DNA of 64,000 nucleotides from Pycnococcus provasolii (Eukaryota > Chlorophyta > Pseudoscourfieldiophyceae > Pseudoscourfieldiales > Pycnococcaceae), in the NCBI GenBank assembly GCA_938743325.2, contig OW568864.1, forward strand, positions 682,001 through 746,000. Direction: 5' to 3'. A program made the position numbers and the translations under genes. Below, one piece after another: positions 31,416-39,723 of this stretch. The notes beneath the pieces were generated by a model. That model was not told the DNA's origin. It worked only from the letters and a program-made list of their open reading frames with translations, and did no database searches. Each line of letters begins with the position of its first letter. Positions within the stretch are counted from its first letter, which is position 1.

Positions 31416-32105
31416 ATGGCGCAGTCTCTGGAGGAGTGGTACAAGTCCATGCCGATCATAACACGCACGTATTTAACTCTATCCTTTGTGACTACAGCCG
31501 GGTGTGCACTCGAGCTCATCTCGCCGTTCAGTGTGTACTTCAACGCACGCTTAATTGTCCAGAAGTTTCAGCTGTGGAGGCTCGTCACCAACTTCTTCTT
31601 CTTCGGCTCGCTCGGACTCGACTTCCTCTTCCACATGTTCTTCCTCGCGAGGTACTGTAAACTGCTCGAAGAAGGATCGTTCCGAAACCGAACGGCAGAC
31701 TTCTTCTGGATGCTCGTCTTCGGGGCGGGTCTGCTCAGCTGCATAGCACCTTTCGTGCACGTGCAGTTCCTCGGCTCAAGCCTCACCTTCATGATGGTGT
31801 ACGTGTGGGGACGACGAAACGAGAGCGTGAACATGTCCTTCCTAGGACTCTTCCACTTTAACGCGCCCTGGCTTCCGTGGGTGCTTCTCGCCTTCAGCTT
31901 TTTGCTCGGCTCGTCGCCTGTCGTCGACCTGCTTGGCATGGTGGCAGGGCACGTCTACTACTTTCTCGAGGATGTGTACCCGACAATGACGCGGCGGATC
32001 TCGCCACCAAACGGACGGCGGCTGCTTAAAACGCCCGGCGCGATTCGCGCTCTATTCGAGCGGGTCGAGGCTAACGTAAGCACGCCTCACGCGCACGCGA
32101 TGTAA
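31416..32105 (+). CDS. Derlin (ERAD rhomboid pseudoprotease)
   Basis: 229 residues, usual Derlin length. It starts MAQSLEEWYKSMPIITRTYL as Derlin-1/2 do, then shows QLWRLVTNFFFFG, the WR motif, the FRNRTADFFWML segment with following membrane helices, and the C-terminal GHVYYFLEDVYP. Derlins form the ER retrotranslocation channel with HRD1/p97 for misfolded proteins and lack the rhomboid serine protease pair. No SHP box for p97 binding is obvious at the short C-terminus. The stop overlaps ATGTAA. It is tail to tail with the SDR gene (83-bp gap). Confidence 0.93.
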   Translation: MAQSLEEWYKSMPIITRTYLTLSFVTTAGCALELISPFSVYFNARLIVQKFQLWRLVTNFFFFGSLGLDFLFHMFFLARYCKLLEEGSFRNRTADFFWMLVFGAGLLSCIAPFVHVQFLGSSLTFMMVYVWGRRNESVNMSFLGLFHFNAPWLPWVLLAFSFLLGSSPVVDLLGMVAGHVYYFLEDVYPTMTRRISPPNGRRLLKTPGAIRALFERVEANVSTPHAHAM

Positions 32106-32188
32106 CAGAAAGTCCATAAAAGCAACAAATCATTACAAACAAACAAACACCGCAACACAGGGCAAACACATTTCACTTTCATGAGCGT

Positions 32189-33454
32189 CTAAATCTTGAT
32201 GCCAACCTCCTCACACGAAGCGACAGAGGTTTGCCAGAGTTTATCCGCATTCGAATCCGTGCGCCACTTCATGCCAGCACCACGGTATGGCTTGTTGAAG
32301 TCAATATAGAAGTCACCGTTCGCGTTGCCGCCGTTTGCAGCGAGGTCAGTCTGGCAACGTGCTCCATCTTCGACTGTGCGCATACCGAACAGCTTACCCG
32401 TCCGCTGCGAGCCAACTTCGTCTTGACGTTTCTTCTCTTGCATGGACTCGGGAAGGATGTAGCGTGCGAGGTTCGTGTTGACGACGCCAGGATGGCACGA
32501 GAACGCCTTCACGGGCGAACCTGCAGCCTGCTCGCGGGTCGCGAGCGAATCCGTGAACAGAACATTCGCAGCCTTGCTAGCGCCATACGCCCCCCACTTT
32601 TCGTACTTGCGCTTCTGCCACTCCAGATCGTCGACATCAATGCCGAGGAAGCTCGCCGCACTGCTGACTGACACAACTTTTGGCTCGTTTCCGTTGCGCA
32701 GCACAGGCAGGAGTTGATTCGTCAGTGCAAAGTGGCCGAGGTGATTTACGCCGTAGTGCATTTCGTGGTTCTGCTTCGTTGTGCCGTATGGCGCTGCCAT
32801 GATCCCCGCGTTGCAAACGAGACAGTCGAGAGGCCCTTTCCATGCCTTGGCGAACGCACCAACCGTTCCGAGATCCGACAACTCGAGAGGCATTTCCGCT
32901 GCTCGAACGTTAAGCGCCGGTCTACTTTCGAGCAGCGTCCTTGCCGCCTCCGCAGACTTCTCCACCGTGCGACAACTCATGACCACCTCGAATCCGTACT
33001 CCGCCGCGAGTGCCTCCGCGGTCGCATATCCGAGTCCGCCAGGCGACGCTCCTGTGATGAGCACGACCTTCTTCCCTGCGGACGACGCTTGCGCGGCATA
33101 CGCGGCAGACAAGTCTCCTGCAGACAGGTTCACGGCAGCCAAAGAAGCGAGTGCAGCCACGTACTTGCGTCTCGACATCATCGCCGATGAGGAGAATTCT
33201 GAGACGTCACCGGCATCAAGGAGTTCGCGTGATTGGACGTGATCATCATTCAACGCGTTAATCTTCTTCAAGGCACGACACGACACTGTACGTGACAGGG
33301 AAGACAGTGATTGAAGTCGAGGTGAAAGACGAGAAGGCGAAGAAGAGAGATGACCACTGAGACGATGATCACTGAGACGACGATGACAGGAGTGTGCAGA
33401 GGCACTACCACCACTACCACGACCTGGAGAGGATACAGCCGACATGCGACGCAT
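32189..33454 (-). CDS. Short-chain dehydrogenase/reductase, plastid with lumen-type (Tat-like) leader
   Basis: 421 residues. Residues ~1-90 are Ser/Arg-rich like a transit peptide. Then MMSRRKYVAALASLAAVNLS...AYAAQA (~92-125) looks like a twin-arginine thylakoid signal with an AxA-type cleavage site. The mature part is a classical SDR: KKVVLITGASPGGLGYATAE (NADP loop), CLVCNAGIMA (NAG), VSVSSAAS, and the active site Y-G-A-S-K in WGAYGASKAANVLFTD. SCHPGVVNTNLAR follows. It is closest to the RDH/POR/TIC32-type SDR group; it lacks the usual POR signature, so substrate is unknown. TTACA (minus TGTAA) lies at ~32135 after the stop. Confidence 0.85.
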   Translation of the reverse strand: MRRMSAVSSPGRGSGGSASAHSCHRRLSDHRLSGHLSSSPSRLSPRLQSLSSLSRTVSCRALKKINALNDDHVQSRELLDAGDVSEFSSSAMMSRRKYVAALASLAAVNLSAGDLSAAYAAQASSAGKKVVLITGASPGGLGYATAEALAAEYGFEVVMSCRTVEKSAEAARTLLESRPALNVRAAEMPLELSDLGTVGAFAKAWKGPLDCLVCNAGIMAAPYGTTKQNHEMHYGVNHLGHFALTNQLLPVLRNGNEPKVVSVSSAASFLGIDVDDLEWQKRKYEKWGAYGASKAANVLFTDSLATREQAAGSPVKAFSCHPGVVNTNLARYILPESMQEKKRQDEVGSQRTGKLFGMRTVEDGARCQTDLAANGGNANGDFYIDFNKPYRGAGMKWRTDSNADKLWQTSVASCEEVGIKI

Positions 33455-33566
33455 ATGATAGGGATCGCAGGTGTGAAAAAAAACCCACGGAAAAGGACAA
33501 AAACAGGAGCGGAGTTTGTGGTGGAGATTGCTTCATAAAATTCATCGCAAGCGGGGACCAAAGACG

Positions 33567-33620
33567 AACCCTAACCCTAACCCTAACCCTAACCCAAACC
33601 CTAACCCTAACCCGAACCCG
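33567..33620. repeat. Telomere-like CCCTAA array
   Basis: At least six CCCTAA units with some variants (CCCAAA, CCCGAA) lie ~115-165 bp upstream of the SDR start, so the coding strand of that gene reads TTAGGG. Confidence 0.85.
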
Positions 33621-33893
33621 AACAGTTCACGCTAAGTACCACCCTAACAGGTCACCCTAACAATCCGTAATCTGTAATCCTAAAACCCGAACAGGAAGGA
33701 CGATGTGTTTCGTTTTTTTTTCAAAAATACCGAATACACCCCCCTTTAAAACTTTATTTCTCACTCACTCACGCCCTTACATACTGTAAATACACTTTGC
33801 CATTGTCCAGATTTCCTTCTTGTGCAAGCTCCACTGGAGTCTGTCAGTCTGTCAGTGGGTCATTTTGTCGTCGTTGGGAAAGGCTCATAGCTC

Positions 33894-33930
33894 CCTACGA
33901 TAGTACTACCATAGGCCGGCCTATCGTAGG
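33894..33930. promoter_or_regulatory. Nested inverted repeat just before a start codon
   Basis: CCTACGATAG (33894-33903) pairs with CTATCGTAGG (33921-33930), and the centre holds a 14-bp palindrome ATAGGCCGGCCTAT (33911-33924). It ends 7 bases before the ATG at 33938, so it may be a 5'-UTR hairpin or a protein-binding site. Confidence 0.55.
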
Positions 33931-33937
33931 TACGCTC

Positions 33938-34897
33938 ATGTCGTACGGCCTTGCACATGTCACCACCACCATGGTTCCAATACAACAAACGCCGCCAGCA
34001 ATGCAGCCAGCGTTGCCACAACAACAGATCTCGACACCTCAAACCAGCACTAGTGCGTACTCGTGCTCGGCGTGTCTTCAGTCGCTCTCCATACCTCAAG
34101 AGGCTGTGCAAAGCCAGAGGCCGCAGCAACAACAACCTCAGCTCGCCACGTCATCGACCACCTCCTCAACCACCACGACGGGCAGTGCTACAGTGTTCAG
34201 ACAACCTCCCAAGATGACTCAGGCCGAATTTGACGCATTCTTATCGCAAGAGGCTGCGAAGCGAAGGCGCGACGAAGGCGCGACGGCGTCGTCGACGACG
34301 GCGCAGGTGCAACAGCTACAACCGTGGTGGCGCCGAACGTTGCAGCAATTGGGCTGTGCTTGTCCTTGTCTTTCCGTCACAACGCTACCTGTACACAGCG
34401 ACTCGGCACTGCAACCGCACTCACGCGGCGCACGCATCACGCCCTCAAAGTCGTTCGCGGGAGCGCCGGCACCTGCACCACCCGTCATGACTTTGGATGC
34501 GCCAGCCGCGCCGCCAGCGCCTCCACGCGGTATGGGCAAGATGGACTTCATCTGGCCACCCGCGGTTCTCTCGAGGACGTCAGTGCACCGATCCGCGGAG
34601 CTGCACCGTCACGTGAACCCGACGTTCGACGACCGGCCGAATGTGCAGGTGGCTGTCGTGAAGACGGACCCACCATCGTCGACGCGCGGTGCGCAGCCAG
34701 TCACCGCGTCCGCGACTTGGGTGCCAGTGCCCGCCAGCGATTCGTCGCCTGCACTTCGCGGCGAGGGCATGCAGGACGTGCGTTTGCGTCTGATGCAGGC
34801 GGGCGCGCTGGACCTCAGTCCGGTGGAGCTCGCTCGTGCGGCTACGGAGCAGGTGCACCCGTTGACTGGCCAGGTTTTGATGCGTCGCGACGCTTGA
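33938..34897 (+). CDS. Hypothetical disordered protein
   Basis: 319 residues from the ATG at 33938; the frame is open 47 codons further upstream to an ATG at 33797, and a further Met lies at codon 12. No family recognised. Gln/Thr/Pro/Ser-rich N-terminal half with a CSAC pair, a possible helical motif KMTQAEFDAFLSQEAAKRRRDE (~116-137), a tryptophan-cysteine patch WWRRTLQQLGCACPC, Pro/Ala-rich linkers, and a C-terminal helix RLRLMQAGALDLSPVELARAA. The cysteine patch could be palmitoylated, which is inference only. TGTAA lies ~8 nt after the stop. Confidence 0.6.
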   Translation: MSYGLAHVTTTMVPIQQTPPAMQPALPQQQISTPQTSTSAYSCSACLQSLSIPQEAVQSQRPQQQQPQLATSSTTSSTTTTGSATVFRQPPKMTQAEFDAFLSQEAAKRRRDEGATASSTTAQVQQLQPWWRRTLQQLGCACPCLSVTTLPVHSDSALQPHSRGARITPSKSFAGAPAPAPPVMTLDAPAAPPAPPRGMGKMDFIWPPAVLSRTSVHRSAELHRHVNPTFDDRPNVQVAVVKTDPPSSTRGAQPVTASATWVPVPASDSSPALRGEGMQDVRLRLMQAGALDLSPVELARAATEQVHPLTGQVLMRRDA

Positions 34898-35622
34898 TCT
34901 TGACTGTAACCACCATCCTATGCATATTGCATGGCATGCAAAGCTTGACAGGTACAGTAGAATTGCTAGGTTACGAATAGTATTGGTTTCCCCGGTTTCG
35001 GGGATCCGTCATGGGATGATTGATTGTTTGGTAGCCAGGGGCGCCGCCACCTCCCCTAGTTTGGTGTTCCATCCTGCCCGCTATCCTATGGTTTGAGCTC
35101 GGTGTGAGCTATGGCGCCCTTGCAGGCAGTACACGTGTTGACTTATACTTGTGTTGCTTGTTAGACTACTGTGAATATGTGTCAACAAACTTGTAGCTAG
35201 CTTCTGCAGGTAGCTTCTGCTTTGTAAGTTTATCTTATTTCCCTTCCCTTCGTGTTGGTTGGATTCTAGGTAAGTATTTCGCATTCGCATGCGCATTTTT
35301 TTTCGGATAGTTTCACGTGCATATCAAGCACCACAACACTCTGTGTGCGGCTTTTCTCAAGTAGCGGCGTACAATTTTTCGTGGTGCAAGACGATCCGAC
35401 ACGGACTGTGCCGGTAGCTGGAGACGGCGTACTTGACCTTGTCAACTGGTGACTACCTTTTCCTTACCGACCGTGCATACATATCACACACGTTTCCCAA
35501 AACACATAGATACAGAACAAATCAAAAAGTGCACTTGTGTTTACGAACGGAATGAAACAGCAACGAACATGCTTGTAACCTGTACAATACAAAACTTCAT
35601 GGCAATAATCGAAGAATTTTAA
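34898..35622. other. 725-bp convergent gap without a gene
   Basis: This is AT-richer than its surroundings and has no supported ORF or RNA gene. GATCCGTCATGGGATGATTGATTG and TGTAG/AGCTTCTGCAGG repeats (AGCTTCTGCAGGTAGCTTCTGC near 35200) are seen. It is unusually long for a tail-to-tail gap in this window. Confidence 0.5.
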
Positions 35623-36732
35623 CTACAAGCTTTCGTCAGGTACTGTACTTGGCACCCACGAGCTCTTCTGCGGCACCTTTGTCCGCACACCCTCTTCGAT
35701 GCGGCCGATTCTCTCCTTCGCCTTCCCGCGTACACTCGCCACCTTGTCCTCCGCCTGACGCACCGTCCTTGCCGCCTGCTTTGCCTCCTGCTTTGCTTGC
35801 TGCGGCAGCACAAGTTCGAGGGGCAAGGGGAGTTTTGCATCGTCGCCTCCGTCGAAGAGCGGTGCGACGCCGCTCAGGAACGCGACGATAGCTGCCAGGA
35901 CAGCAGCGGCTATGATGTACGGCGAGATGGCGAGTCCGGCGACGACGAGTGCTGATATGGATAGAACGCGCGGGTGGTCGAAGCACCACGACGTCACGTT
36001 GGATACAAAGTCGCCTGAGGCGCTCGGATCCGCAAGCACGAGAACGATCGTGCCAAGCACGACGGCTGGCACGACGACGTACTTGACAGCGATGCGTGTT
36101 AGTGCGGGGATTCCAAAGTACAGGAGTACGGAGAAGGCGAGAGCGGGTGCAGGGTGCGTGAGCAGGTATCCGACGAAGTCCGTCGGCCCCGTCATGGCGA
36201 GCAGGCTGTTGATGTCGACGGCGTCGACAACCGCCTTGACAGTTTCGCTTGCCGTTTTGGCGTGCGCCGGCGCGGGCGTCACGAGTGCCGTGAGCACGAC
36301 GGGCGTCGCCACGAGCAAACTTGCTGAAGTTGAGGCGTCGTTTTTAGCCTGAGAAGGAGGAGTCGTCGTCGGCCGCGGCGGAGGATTCGCTTTTCGTCGT
36401 CGTCGTCCAAGTTTCGAAGTTGGCGCTTTCAGAATCTTCTTTGAAGGTGACGAAGACGCAGAGTCATGAGTTATGTTCACGGAGGTTGCTGCAGGGGATG
36501 AGCACGAGCACGCCCAAGGACCATCTCGAGCAGCACGACGATCTTTCACGAAAGGACGTTGACGTTGCGCTTCTTCTCTTCTCGACAAGCACAAGAACGG
36601 TCGGCTGGTATAAACCGGTGCTCCATGGTGCGACACACGATTGCGACCTCTCTGCCAATGAAGGGAAGACTTTTGAGGAAACGAAGACACAAGATGTGAA
36701 GACGACGAGACAGAGACAAACACAGGCGACAT
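35623..36732 (-). CDS. Plastid-targeted membrane protein of unknown function
   Basis: 369 residues from the ATG at 36732 (MSPVFVSVSSSSH). The N-terminal ~115 residues are Ser/Arg/Lys-rich like a transit peptide. A hydrophobic stretch ending TPAPAHAKTASE (~125-160) resembles a lumenal signal with AxA cleavage. Three or four further hydrophobic segments follow at ~190-305 (ALAFSVLLYFGIPAL, YVVVPAVVLGTIVLVLA, VLSISALVVAGLAISPYIIAAAVLAAIVAFL). The C-terminal ~70 residues are a charged helix (QEAKQAARTVRQAEDKVASVRGKAKERIGRIEEG). The order suggests a thylakoid or envelope protein; no family was recognised. Confidence 0.7.
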   Translation of the reverse strand: MSPVFVSVSSSSHLVSSFPQKSSLHWQRGRNRVSHHGAPVYTSRPFLCLSRREEAQRQRPFVKDRRAARDGPWACSCSSPAATSVNITHDSASSSPSKKILKAPTSKLGRRRRKANPPPRPTTTPPSQAKNDASTSASLLVATPVVLTALVTPAPAHAKTASETVKAVVDAVDINSLLAMTGPTDFVGYLLTHPAPALAFSVLLYFGIPALTRIAVKYVVVPAVVLGTIVLVLADPSASGDFVSNVTSWCFDHPRVLSISALVVAGLAISPYIIAAAVLAAIVAFLSGVAPLFDGGDDAKLPLPLELVLPQQAKQEAKQAARTVRQAEDKVASVRGKAKERIGRIEEGVRTKVPQKSSWVPSTVPDESL

Positions 36733-36905
36733 GGTGCACACAAGTGATGGCCCCTCTGAAAGAAAATGACTTGTGAATCCACAACACACACAACCAGGCA
36801 GCCAGGGTGAAACCCAACTTGGAAATCAAGCGGTCCCAAGAGATCCCCAAAAGCTACCCGTAAAGAGAGATTATTGCGATAAGATTTTTTTATTTATGCG
36901 AGAAG

Positions 36906-36965
36906 ATTAGGGGTTTGGGATTCGGGGTTTGGGATTCGGGGTTTGGGATTATTCGGGGTTTGTCG
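36906..36965 (+). repeat. Tandem GGGGTTTGGGATTC repeat
   Basis: About four copies of a 16-bp unit in the head-to-head gap, 90-150 bp upstream of the DUF1990 gene. The unit looks like a decayed telomere-like repeat. Confidence 0.7.
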
Positions 36966-37052
36966 TTTTTGCTGTCCCAATTTCTTGTCCCATTTCTTGT
37001 TCTTCATCATTCCATTCCACGGGTATTATTTTAAAGTATATTGCGCAAATAT

Positions 37053-37712
37053 ATGGCGCCTGGCATGCTTGGTGGTGGTCATGGATCCCTGAGCTTCTCG
37101 TTGACTTCTATACACGTTCGCCCCTCGAAGAAGTCGGCGCGTCAACACGCCTCGTCACTTTTGCTTGAAAAAAGAAAACGTACTTCTTTCTCGAAGTCAG
37201 ATTTCAACTATCCTCTTCCAGGCATCACTGTAAGTTCCGACGGGAACTCGTCGAATGCCTCCTCCACGTCGTGGAAATCGGACTCCACGTCAGCCGTCAT
37301 TGGATCGGGTCGCTCTGATTTTGAAAAAGCCACAGCAGCGCTACAGAAGTGGAAAATGTTTCAACTGGGGTGGGCAGAGGTGGATCCTGAGACACCCGTC
37401 AAAATTCACGAACCCGTCGTCGTCGTCGCAAGAGCCGTCGTGCCGTGGACGTGCAATCCGCTCGAAATCGTTTACGTGCACAAAACCAAACGAGAATTTG
37501 CTTTCGCACACGGAACGTGCCACGGACACCTGCTGCGCGGAGAAGAGAGGTTCGCCGTGCGACTCGACGACAACGGCGATGTCGTTTACACCGTATCGGC
37601 CGTCAGCCAACCTGCTCACATCGCATCTAAGCTCACCTACCCAGTTGTGAGGTTGCTGCAGAAGCGCTTCGCCGAAGACAGCGTGAAGGCTATGGAACGT
37701 GCACTACTGTAA
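37053..37712 (+). CDS. DUF1990 family protein
   Basis: 219 residues from the ATG at 37053. The N-terminal ~75 residues are basic/serine-rich and may be a targeting peptide. Residues ~88-215 match DUF1990 (plant At2g17695-like): ATAALQKWKMFQLGWAEVDP, VVVVARAVVPWTCNPLEIVYV, FAFAHGTCHGHLLRGEERFAV, and the closing YPVVRLLQKRFAEDSVKAM. Family function is unknown; a START/SRPBCC-like fold has been suggested for related proteins. A TATA-like TTTAAAGTATATT precedes the start. TGTAA is ~8 nt after the stop. It is tail to tail with ODA16 (92-bp gap). Confidence 0.85.
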   Translation: MAPGMLGGGHGSLSFSLTSIHVRPSKKSARQHASSLLLEKRKRTSFSKSDFNYPLPGITVSSDGNSSNASSTSWKSDSTSAVIGSGRSDFEKATAALQKWKMFQLGWAEVDPETPVKIHEPVVVVARAVVPWTCNPLEIVYVHKTKREFAFAHGTCHGHLLRGEERFAVRLDDNGDVVYTVSAVSQPAHIASKLTYPVVRLLQKRFAEDSVKAMERALL

Positions 37713-37804
37713 TATCGTCCTGTAAGTACTACTACTACTACTACTCTATTTGGTCATTTTTCAACACATTTTCTTTACATCAGCTCATCGAATTCTTTTC
37801 TTTG

Positions 37805-39088
37805 TCACGCCCTCCAGATGCGGCACGTATTATCCTTCGAGCCCGATATGATGGCATCGCCCTCGTAGTTGAAGGCGACCGAGAAGATCTCGTCCGTGTG
37901 ACCCTCGAGCACCTGCTCACACAGTCCGTTGTGAACGTCCCAGAGGCGGCACGTCTTATCCGAGCTTGCGGTGACGAGCCGCGTGCCCTGTGGAGAGAAC
38001 ATCACCTTCGAGATCTCGCCGTCGTGACCACTCAGCGTGTGCAGGCAGTCGAAGCTGCTCACGTCGTACACCTTAGCCGTGCCATCTGCACTCGCGCTCA
38101 CGAACTTCGAGCCCGTGTTGTCGAAGACGACGTCCAGCACCTCGTCGAGGTGACCCTGGCAAACGCTCATGCACCGCCCGGAGGCGATGTCCCAAACGCG
38201 CGACGTGCGGTCGATGGAGCCGCTCACGCACAAGTTGCCTCGGTAGTTAAACTGCGTACTGGACACCTCACCGCGGTGGCCAGTCAGCGTGTGCACGCAC
38301 CGTCCTGTTCGCACGTCCCACACCTTCGAGTCGTGGTCGAAAGAGCCGGTGACAATCAGGTCGCCTTCCGCGTTGAAGTTGAGCGACACGATTTCCGCCG
38401 TGTGCCCAAGTAGCGTGCACACCTCGGTGCCCGTCTCCACGTCCCATAGCTTTGCGGTGTTGTCCATGCTTCCCGTTGCTATCGTCGTGCTCTGAGGGTT
38501 GAACGAGAGGCAGACGATCTCCGTCGAGTGGCCGCGCAGGGTGTAGTACAGCTGCCCCGTCTCGGCGTCCCACAGCTTGCATGTCTTGTCGAACGAGCCA
38601 GTCACGATCTTGTCTCCGAATGGGTTGTTAAACGCAATGGCGTAGACGACGTTCTTGTGTCCCTCGAGTGTCTGCAGCTCCTCGCCCGTGAAGGTATCCC
38701 ACACCTTGCACGTGCGGTCGTAGCTTCCCGTTATGAATTTGTCACCGCTCTTGTTAAACGCGCAGTTGGTCAGCGGCAAGATGTGCGCGCGGAGCACCTT
38801 GAACAGGCTGAATTCCTGCGCTCTATCCGTTCTCTGCTTGTCGACGAGCTTTTGCAGTAGCTTCTGCAGCGCGCCTCGGCGCTGCTCCGTCACCAGCGGC
38901 TCGGCGCGAATGATCTGCGTGATGACGACGTCAACGTCGGATTCGGGCGTGAGGTGCAGGAGGTCGACAACTTTCTGCTTGAGTATGGCGCCTTGCTCGT
39001 ACTCTAGGATGAGTCCCGGCGGGTAGTATCGCAGCAGGAACTTCTTAAGTTTCGTTGACGCTGTCGAAGGCCGCGCATTCATGGCCAT
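37805..39088 (-). CDS. ODA16: ODA16/DAW1, dynein assembly WD40 protein
   Basis: 427 residues from the ATG at 39088, near the usual ~415-446. The frame is open further upstream, but [20 protein letters not shown] near the start is the conserved N-terminus of this family. Eight WD40 repeats fill residues ~115-427 ([92 protein letters not shown]). ODA16 is the intraflagellar-transport adaptor that loads outer dynein arms through IFT46. TTACA (minus TGTAA) lies ~22 bp after the stop. Confidence 0.93.
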   Translation of the reverse strand: MAMNARPSTASTKLKKFLLRYYPPGLILEYEQGAILKQKVVDLLHLTPESDVDVVITQIIRAEPLVTEQRRGALQKLLQKLVDKQRTDRAQEFSLFKVLRAHILPLTNCAFNKSGDKFITGSYDRTCKVWDTFTGEELQTLEGHKNVVYAIAFNNPFGDKIVTGSFDKTCKLWDAETGQLYYTLRGHSTEIVCLSFNPQSTTIATGSMDNTAKLWDVETGTEVCTLLGHTAEIVSLNFNAEGDLIVTGSFDHDSKVWDVRTGRCVHTLTGHRGEVSSTQFNYRGNLCVSGSIDRTSRVWDIASGRCMSVCQGHLDEVLDVVFDNTGSKFVSASADGTAKVYDVSSFDCLHTLSGHDGEISKVMFSPQGTRLVTASSDKTCRLWDVHNGLCEQVLEGHTDEIFSVAFNYEGDAIISGSKDNTCRIWRA

Positions 39089-39723
39089 GATTAAAGTCCG
39101 CACCTTGACCTCCTGAGAAGTAGGTGACCAAGTGACTTGGCCGCAGTGCAAGGCCGGCAAGGCGCCGGCGGCTCCAAACGAGAGAGAAGAGAGCCAGGCA
39201 TACCGTCGAGACCGAGAAGGGGAGCTCAACCCGAGGGAGCTCAACCCGAGGGCAGTTTTCTAACTAAGAAGCCCCTTTTTAGAAGAGGGAACAAATGCGA
39301 CTTCAGACTTCGAGAGTCACTCCGGACACCGGAGTAAAAGCACTCACTGACTGCTCTCACTGACTGACTGATTCTACTGATTGGATCCTGTGCACTGCTC
39401 CTGTGCGGCTGTGCACTGCCAATTGGTCAGGTTCAATCACGCATTGGCGATACCAGGCGAATCACGAAATGCAACGCAACGCAACGAAACGACACTTCTA
39501 CTTTTTCGGGTGGTAGGGGGGAGTCTAAACGAGTGCTAAACTTGACCATGCGTCAGGTCCATGCGTCTAAGGTAGTCAGGCACTTGGTGACTTGGGAGGC
39601 AGGGAGTACAGAAACAGAAACAGAAACTCAGAAAGGGAGTACCGTGTACTGTGCCGCGTGCATTTTCACCTATCGTATACACAATCTATATTACAATTGG
39701 CGCACTCTCTATATATCCAACAC

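Noticed and set aside
35365-35455. Short frame FVVQDDP... with a 17-nt match to the RAPTOR gene (near 26978)
   Set aside because: No ATG, only ~35 codons, and similarity does not extend beyond the 17 nt; chance is possible.
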